Below the pieces are notes generated by a model. That model was given only the letters and a program-made list of their open reading frames with translations, did not search any database and had not been told where the DNA came from. Both the position numbers and the translations under genes were made by a program. 64,000 nucleotides of DNA from CAWIJK01 sp963836375 (GTDB lineage Bacteria; Actinomycetota; Acidimicrobiia; Acidimicrobiales; RAAP-2): the NCBI GenBank assembly GCA_963836375.1, contig CAWIJK010000001.1:310001-374000 (forward strand). Direction: 5' to 3'. This document shows positions 58,988 to 64,000 of this stretch, one piece after another (position 1 is the first letter of the stretch; each line of letters starts with the position of its first letter).

Positions 58988-60604
58988 TCAGACCGGCTTC
59001 CCGGCTGAACACCAGGCGTTCGAGGGCACCCCTTGGCAGGGGTTTGGCATCGAGGGCAGCGACTTCGGCAGCGGGTGGAGCACCACACCGGTGGCCTTCG
59101 GGTAGGTGGCCCCGGGCGGACAACCGGCGAAGCCGGTGTCACAGAGCACCTGGGCGAGTAACGGGCCACCGGTGTTCGCGGTCTTGGTGATCCCACCGCA
59201 TGTCGGCTGCAGCTGTTCGAGATTCGGCGGAGCGCTCCCGTTCGGGGCGTCGTTGCCGGCGAAGCAGTTCTGGGGCTGGCCGGCGTTGATCACGATCTGG
59301 CCGAAGTCCGAGTTCCCGGGATTGCCGAAGTACCCGTTGTTGCTGAAGGTGTTGTGAAGAAGGGCGTCGTTTATCGGGTCGTAGACGCAGCCGAAGGCCG
59401 TGTTCTCGACGCCGCCGGTGCCGCGGCAACTCTGGTCGAGGGAGGGCTTGTTGGAATCGGGGTAGGGCACGAACAGGATGCCCCAGGCACCGTTGTCCGA
59501 GAAGCGGTTGTCCATCACCGTGTCGTTGCGCCCACCGGAAAGCGTCATGCCGGTCCCGACCGGGCCCGCGCTCGCAGTGCCGGCACTTGGGACGTTCGGG
59601 TTGTTGTTGTTGTGGCTGTAGTTGTCCATGAAGACCCAGCAGGAGTGGGTGTGGGTGATCGGGCTGATCCCCCCGTGGGGGCACGCGCCGTTCTGGGGAG
59701 CGGGAGGATCGCCGTTGATCTGGGTATTGGTGTCGAAACCGTCCTCGTTGTTGTCAAACTGGTTGTGCTCGATGACGATCGAACCGCCCGAGTTGGTGCC
59801 CGAGTAGCCGAGGGCGTCGTACTCCATCCACGAATTCGTGATGGTCATGTCACACGCTTGGTGGCAGGCGCCGACGTACATGCCCGAGTCGTTGAAATTG
59901 CTGGCGTAGAGCTCGTTCCAGTTCCCCGGTCCGGCTGAATTCGACGAGAAGATCCCGTACTGGGCGCCGGTGGCCTCGGACCCGAAGTAAGTCGTCGTGG
60001 ACGTGAGGTAGCCCCCGGAATACCCGTGTAGACCGATCTTCCCCGAGCCGTCACCACCATTCCACCAGATGCCGTTGCCGGCGTCGCCGGCGCCGCCGAG
60101 GAAGTTGCACGTGGTCAGGTTCTCGATGGTCACGTCGTTGGCCTTCCACACCACGATCCCGTTTCGCCCGAGGCCCTTGCCCGCGGCGTTGAGGGGGCCG
60201 AAGTTCTGCTCGTCGGCTTGGGCGCTGCAGGGCCGGCCGGAGCCGGGCTTCGTCCCGTCCACGATGACCGTGTTGCGGTCCATTCCCCGGAGGTGGAGAT
60301 CGGACGTGGTGATCAGTACCGACCCGAAGCCGCCGCTCCCGGCGGTCGAGGGGGGGTTCGGTTCATCAGCGGTCTCGTGGTAGTCCCCGGGGCCGACCAG
60401 GATCCAGTCCCCCGAGCGGGCCGCCCGCACGGCTGCGGCGATCGTCGTGTACTGCCCCCGGTGGCCCTTGAACGTGCCCACCAACAGGACCCGGCCGCCT
60501 CCCGAGGGCGACGGTCCCGCGGCCGAGGATCCGCAGGCCGCGAGGAAGTCAGCCACAAGCAGGGCCCCGAGCAGGGCCCAGGGCTTCGAATGGCGTCCGC
60601 TCAC
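58988..60604 (-). CDS. Lipoprotein with right-handed beta-helix domain
   Basis: The 538-residue product starts at GTG 60604, preceded by GGGTGGGGGGAAC. A lipoprotein signal ends in FLAAC (Cys at about residue 24). The body is a parallel beta-helix: DVTIENLTTCNF, MTITNSWMEYD, IVIEHNQFDNNEDGFD, DTVMDNRFSDNGAWGI and DALLHNTFSNNGY show the repeating N-rich turns of polysaccharide lyases, pectin esterases and tailspike-like enzymes. GDWILVGPGDYHE early on is typical of such proteins. The enzyme activity, if any, is unknown. It lies three bases upstream of cysQ, an unexpected partner. Confidence 0.82.
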   Translation of the reverse strand: MSGRHSKPWALLGALLVADFLAACGSSAAGPSPSGGGRVLLVGTFKGHRGQYTTIAAAVRAARSGDWILVGPGDYHETADEPNPPSTAGSGGFGSVLITTSDLHLRGMDRNTVIVDGTKPGSGRPCSAQADEQNFGPLNAAGKGLGRNGIVVWKANDVTIENLTTCNFLGGAGDAGNGIWWNGGDGSGKIGLHGYSGGYLTSTTTYFGSEATGAQYGIFSSNSAGPGNWNELYASNFNDSGMYVGACHQACDMTITNSWMEYDALGYSGTNSGGSIVIEHNQFDNNEDGFDTNTQINGDPPAPQNGACPHGGISPITHTHSCWVFMDNYSHNNNNPNVPSAGTASAGPVGTGMTLSGGRNDTVMDNRFSDNGAWGILFVPYPDSNKPSLDQSCRGTGGVENTAFGCVYDPINDALLHNTFSNNGYFGNPGNSDFGQIVINAGQPQNCFAGNDAPNGSAPPNLEQLQPTCGGITKTANTGGPLLAQVLCDTGFAGCPPGATYPKATGVVLHPLPKSLPSMPNPCQGVPSNAWCSAGKPV

Positions 60605-60777
60605 GTTCCCCCCACCCGTACCAGTCCTCACCCGGCCTCCCCGGGTGTCGGCCGGCCGAGCTCACCCCGACCCCAGGGTCGGTGGCGAGAACGTTACCAA
60701 GCCCACGGCTGGCCACGACCCCGTGCCGGGGTTGCGCCCAGGGGGTCGGCACTGCGTCGCCCGTGGGCCCTTCAGAG

Positions 60778-60810
60778 CAGTCGAGCCCGGCCAGCGGCCG
60801 GGCTCGACTG
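60778..60810 (-). terminator. Perfect 15-bp hairpin after the large surface protein gene
   Basis: CAGTCGAGCCCGGCC (60778-60792) and its exact inverse complement (60796-60810) are separated by only AGC. It begins about 30 bp after the stop at 60841 and no T tract follows. The 236-bp gap 60605-60840 contains no other gene. A long perfect stem directly behind a stop codon is best read as a transcription terminator of the actinobacterial hairpin-only type. Confidence 0.7.
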
Positions 60811-60840
60811 CAACAAACGGCCTTCCGACCGGCGGCGGGC

Positions 60841-63800
60841 TCAGCCCACGGTCAGGGTGAAGGTCTGGGTGCCGTTGCCGCCCTTGCTCCCGGCGGTGAT
60901 CGTGGCGGTGTAGGTCCCGGCCGTGGTCGGGGTCCCAGAGATCGTCCCCGTCCCGTCGTGATTGTCCACCAGGGCGACCCCCTTGGGCAACCCGCTGGCC
61001 TTGAGCGAGGCCTGGGGGTAGGCGGTGGTGGTCACGGTGAACGGCGTCATCGCCGAGCCGGCGTTGGCCGTGGCGCTGTCGGGGCTGGTGATCTGCGCCG
61101 CCTGGTCGACGATCCAGGTGAAGGTCTGGGTCGTCGTGCCCGTCGAGTTGGTGGCGTCGATGGTGATCGGGTAGCTCCCCCCGGCGCTCGGTCCGGGCGT
61201 GCCCGCGAGCGTCGCCGTCCCGTTGCCGTTGTCGGTGAGGGTGATCCCGGCCGGCAGCGTCGAGCTGGTGCTGATCGCGGGCTCGGGGTAGCCGTAGACG
61301 GTGCTCACGGTCAATGGCGTGATCGCCACGCCGGTATGGGCCAGGGCGGGGGCCTTGGAGTTGAAGGTGGCCAGGCTGTCGACCGTGAAGGCGATCGAGG
61401 TCGTGCCCGTTCCCGCCTTCGACGAGGCGTCGATCGTGGCGTCATAGACCCCGTGGGCCTTGTAGACCGGGATTCCGGCGATGGTCGCCGTCCCGTCGCC
61501 GTTGTTGGTGAGGGTGACGCCCTTGGGCAGCCCCGAGGGCTTGAGCACCGGGGTCGGGAAGCCGGCGATGGCGACGGTGACCGGGGTCATCGTCTGGCCC
61601 TCGGTCACGGTGACCGCAGCGGGCGCCGACAGCGTCGGGGTCTGGTACACGGTCAGGGTGAAGGACTGGTCGACCGGGGCCCCGACTCCGTTGGTGGCCA
61701 CCAGCGTGATCGGGTAGACCCCGCCGGCCGAGGGGCCCGGGGTGCCACCAAGGGTGGCCGAGCCGTCGGGGCCGTCGGTGAGGGTGACCCCAGCCGGCAG
61801 CGCCGAGGGTGTGGTGATGGCCGGGGCCGGGTACCCGTGCTCGGTGGTCACCGGGTAGCTGAAGGCCGTCCCGGTGTGGACGAGGTCGGTGGTCCTGTTG
61901 GTGAACGCCGCGGCCTCGTCGACGGTCAGGGTGAAGTCCTGGGTGGTCGAATGCCCCACGATCGCCGCCGAGAGGACGGCCGTCGAGTCAACCCCCGAGT
62001 ACGCCGTGATGGTGCCGGCGATAGTGGCCGTGCCGTTGTGGTTGTCGGTCACCGTGATCCCCTTGGGGAACCCGGAGGCACTGATTTTGGGCACGGTGGC
62101 ACTGCAGGTGGTCACCGTGAAGCTGAAGGGGGTGTTCTCGGTGGCCGTGGCCGAGGCGCCGCTCGTGATGACCGGGGTGACGCAGCCGCTGCCACCGGTG
62201 CCCGGATTCGCCCCGTTGTCCACGCCGCCGTTCGGATTGATGTAGAAGGGTGCCGACCAGTAGTGGGGCTGGGTGAAGTCGTTCTGGTTGTCCCCGATGT
62301 ACAGGATGCACTCGGTGGTCAAGCTGCAGGCCGGTCCGGAGGTCTCCCCGAGCGTGGCGAAGTCCGGCAGGGCGAAGAGCGTGTAGAGCGAGTGGGTCTC
62401 TGACTGCAGGTTCACCGATCCGTCGGTGTTCGGGTGGATCGAGGCACCCTGGATCGTCTCGCCGTCACAGGCGCTGGGTGAGGTGGGCACCACACCGTTG
62501 GGCGCGCTGCACTCGACGATGTTGACGTTGGCGTTGTGGGGGAGGTCAGTGTTCGCCGGGATGACCACGTTGATGTTCTGGCCGCTGGAGAACGGGGCTC
62601 CCGAGGTGACGGTGCCGACGGTCGCCGCGGCACCGCTGATGACGCTCCCGTCAGCGGGACCCGAGGTCGTGATCGTGACCTGCGAGGAGGCCGAGCTCAC
62701 CGGCTCGGGTCCCGTCGCGCTGGCGGTTGCGACGTTGGTCACTGATCCTGCGGTCATGTCGGCCGTCGTGATGGTGTACGTCCCCGTGCAGGTCTCGTTG
62801 GCGCCCGGGTTGAGCGTGCTGGTCGGGCAGCTCACCGTGTTCTTGTTGTCGGCGACCGAGATCCCGGTCAGTGTCGCGTTCCCCGTGTTGGTGACCAGGT
62901 AGGAGTAGGGAATGGTCTGCCCGGCGGCGCCGTAGCCGGTCGACGTGGTCGACTTGGCCAGGGTCAGGCTCTCGGCCAGCGCGCTCCCGTCACCGGGGTT
63001 GGCCCCGCTGTCGACGCCAGCGTTGGGGTTGATGTAGAAGGGCTGCGACCAGACGTGGGGCTGGGTGAGGTCGTTGTTGTTGTCCCCGACGTAGAGGATG
63101 CATTCGGTCGTCAGGCTGCAGGCGGGACCCGAGGTCTCACCGAGGGTGGCGAAGTCCGGCAGGGCGTAGAGCGTGAAGTACGAGTGGGTCTGGGTGTGCA
63201 GGTTGATCGCCCCGTTGGACTGGGGGTGAATCGACGCACCCTGGATGGTCTCGCCGTCACACTGGGAGGGATCGGTCGGAATCACGCCATTAGGTGCGCT
63301 GCACTCAACGATGTCGACGTTGGCGTTCGGGGGCAGGGTGGAGTTGGCCGGGATCACCACGTTGATGTTCTGGCCGCTGGAGAAGGGGGTGTTGGCCGTG
63401 AACGGGCTGACCGGTGCCGCGGCCCCCGGCACGTAGCCCTGGGTGCTCGGAATGCTGACCGTGACCTGCGAGGAGGCCGAGGAGACGGGATTCCCACCCG
63501 AGTCGGTGGCGTTGGCGGTGGCGATATTGGTCACCGAACCCGCGGCCACGTCAGCGGCGGTGGTGGTGTAGCTCGCCGTGCAGGTCTCGTCCGCCCCGGC
63601 GGCCAGGGAGCTGGAGGGGCAGTTGACGGTCGGGATCTTGTTGTCGGTGACCGTCAGGCCGGTCACGGCATTGTTCCCGGTGTTGTCGACCAGGTAGTTG
63701 TAGGGAATGACCTGGCCGGCGGCGGTGTAGCCGGTGGAACTGGTCGACTTGGTGAGGGTGAGGGAGGACGAAAGCCCGGTGCCGTCACCAGGGTTGACCC

Positions 63801-64000
63801 CGCTGTCCACCCCGCCGTTCGGGTTCACATAGAAGAGCGGCGAGAAGTAGTGGGGCGCGGTGAAGTTGGTGTAGTCGTCGCCGATGTAGAGCACACATTC
63901 GTCGTTCAGGTCGCATTGGGCCGGGCTCGCCGACTCGCCCAGGGACGCCTCATCGGGGAGGGCGTAGATCGTGTAGTACGAGTGGGTCTGGGCGTGCAGG
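60841..64000 (-). CDS. Large exported protein with neocarzinostatin-fold modules and Ig-like repeats (partial, runs off right edge)
   Basis: About 1053 residues are visible; the N terminus lies outside. From the window edge inward there is the end of one neocarzinostatin-like module, a conserved-repeat (DUF11-like) beta domain (YTAAGQVIPYNYLVDNTGNN), a second full module (CDGETIQGAS, CILYVGDNNNDL), another DUF11-like domain, a third full module (CILYIGDNQNDF), then five Ig-like domains of about 85 residues with GTATxxGTP turns. The C terminus ends TFTLTVG with no sorting signal or membrane helix. It is a surface or secreted fibre-like protein of the same family as the pst-operon proteins. Confidence 0.82.
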   Translation of the reverse strand, partial: LHAQTHSYYTIYALPDEASLGESASPAQCDLNDECVLYIGDDYTNFTAPHYFSPLFYVNPNGGVDSGVNPGDGTGLSSSLTLTKSTSSTGYTAAGQVIPYNYLVDNTGNNAVTGLTVTDNKIPTVNCPSSSLAAGADETCTASYTTTAADVAAGSVTNIATANATDSGGNPVSSASSQVTVSIPSTQGYVPGAAAPVSPFTANTPFSSGQNINVVIPANSTLPPNANVDIVECSAPNGVIPTDPSQCDGETIQGASIHPQSNGAINLHTQTHSYFTLYALPDFATLGETSGPACSLTTECILYVGDNNNDLTQPHVWSQPFYINPNAGVDSGANPGDGSALAESLTLAKSTTSTGYGAAGQTIPYSYLVTNTGNATLTGISVADNKNTVSCPTSTLNPGANETCTGTYTITTADMTAGSVTNVATASATGPEPVSSASSQVTITTSGPADGSVISGAAATVGTVTSGAPFSSGQNINVVIPANTDLPHNANVNIVECSAPNGVVPTSPSACDGETIQGASIHPNTDGSVNLQSETHSLYTLFALPDFATLGETSGPACSLTTECILYIGDNQNDFTQPHYWSAPFYINPNGGVDNGANPGTGGSGCVTPVITSGASATATENTPFSFTVTTCSATVPKISASGFPKGITVTDNHNGTATIAGTITAYSGVDSTAVLSAAIVGHSTTQDFTLTVDEAAAFTNRTTDLVHTGTAFSYPVTTEHGYPAPAITTPSALPAGVTLTDGPDGSATLGGTPGPSAGGVYPITLVATNGVGAPVDQSFTLTVYQTPTLSAPAAVTVTEGQTMTPVTVAIAGFPTPVLKPSGLPKGVTLTNNGDGTATIAGIPVYKAHGVYDATIDASSKAGTGTTSIAFTVDSLATFNSKAPALAHTGVAITPLTVSTVYGYPEPAISTSSTLPAGITLTDNGNGTATLAGTPGPSAGGSYPITIDATNSTGTTTQTFTWIVDQAAQITSPDSATANAGSAMTPFTVTTTAYPQASLKASGLPKGVALVDNHDGTGTISGTPTTAGTYTATITAGSKGGNGTQTFTLTVG

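Noticed and set aside
60841..60900. Sortase signal at the C terminus of the giant surface protein
   Set aside because: The protein ends TFTLTVG, with no LAxTG, hydrophobic helix or basic tail.

Overview
The window is about 64 kb of very GC-rich DNA with many GTG starts, constant 4-bp ATGA/GTGA overlaps and Thr/Pro-rich exported proteins. It reads as a chromosomal segment of a high-GC actinobacterium. Class E sortase with LAxTG-type substrates, a decaprenyl-phosphoryl-arabinose (DPA) pathway, an HU protein with a Lys/Ala tail and repeated neocarzinostatin-fold domains point, by inference, to class Acidimicrobiia. No rRNA, tRNA, CRISPR array, phage or insertion sequence was recognised.

Layout. 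1-2853: end of a catabolic operon (beta-hydroxyacid dehydrogenase-type fragment, aldehyde dehydrogenase, carboxymuconolactone-decarboxylase-like protein, SDR). 2995-6084: GT2 glycosyltransferase and a secreted GH43-like protein with near-identical 42-residue repeats. 6344-9996: redox operon (ApbE flavin transferase, ferric-reductase-like heme membrane protein, NuoF-like flavoprotein, 3Fe-4S ferredoxin). 10007-13112: DPA operon (UbiA-type synthase, DprE1, DprE2). 13351-18131: NAGPA-like exported protein, DoxX-Rieske fusion, two-component system. 18233-26432: two unknown cytosolic proteins, an amidohydrolase, then two CaiB-type CoA transferases and two thiolase-like/DUF35 pairs. 26474-34299: HU, LysE/GAP-type membrane protein, FKBP lipoprotein, and a second acyl-CoA catabolism group (acyl-CoA ligase, two SnoaL-like proteins, periplasmic-binding-fold protein without signal peptide, epimerase, zinc alcohol dehydrogenase). 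34393-37143: GH92 mannosidase.

The most distinctive region is 37165-51546 on the minus strand. A nearly continuous operon encodes three neocarzinostatin-fold exported proteins (two with LAFTG wall-sorting signals), PstC, PstA, two PstS-like binding proteins that themselves end in MAFTG/LAFTG sorting signals, a small membrane protein, PstB and a class E sortase. A further PstS-like exported protein lies just upstream. This suggests a phosphate-type importer whose binding proteins are wall-anchored by a sortase encoded in the same locus. Another large exported protein with at least three neocarzinostatin-fold modules runs off the right edge (60841-64000).

51976-60604 holds a membrane-anchored protein, a GH18 protein with a structured leader, and a sulfate-activation operon (cysQ, cysD, cysNC) preceding or following a beta-helix lipoprotein gene. 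cysD and cysNC, plus a thiolase-like gene, an acyl-CoA ligase and a SnoaL-like gene, are interrupted by single-base frameshifts in otherwise well-conserved sequence. Assembly or read error is the simplest explanation, so these proteins should be read across the breaks. Three copies of an inverted repeat CTGAC-N6-GTC(A/G)G lie only in promoters of the acyl-CoA catabolism genes and look like operators of one regulator encoded elsewhere.
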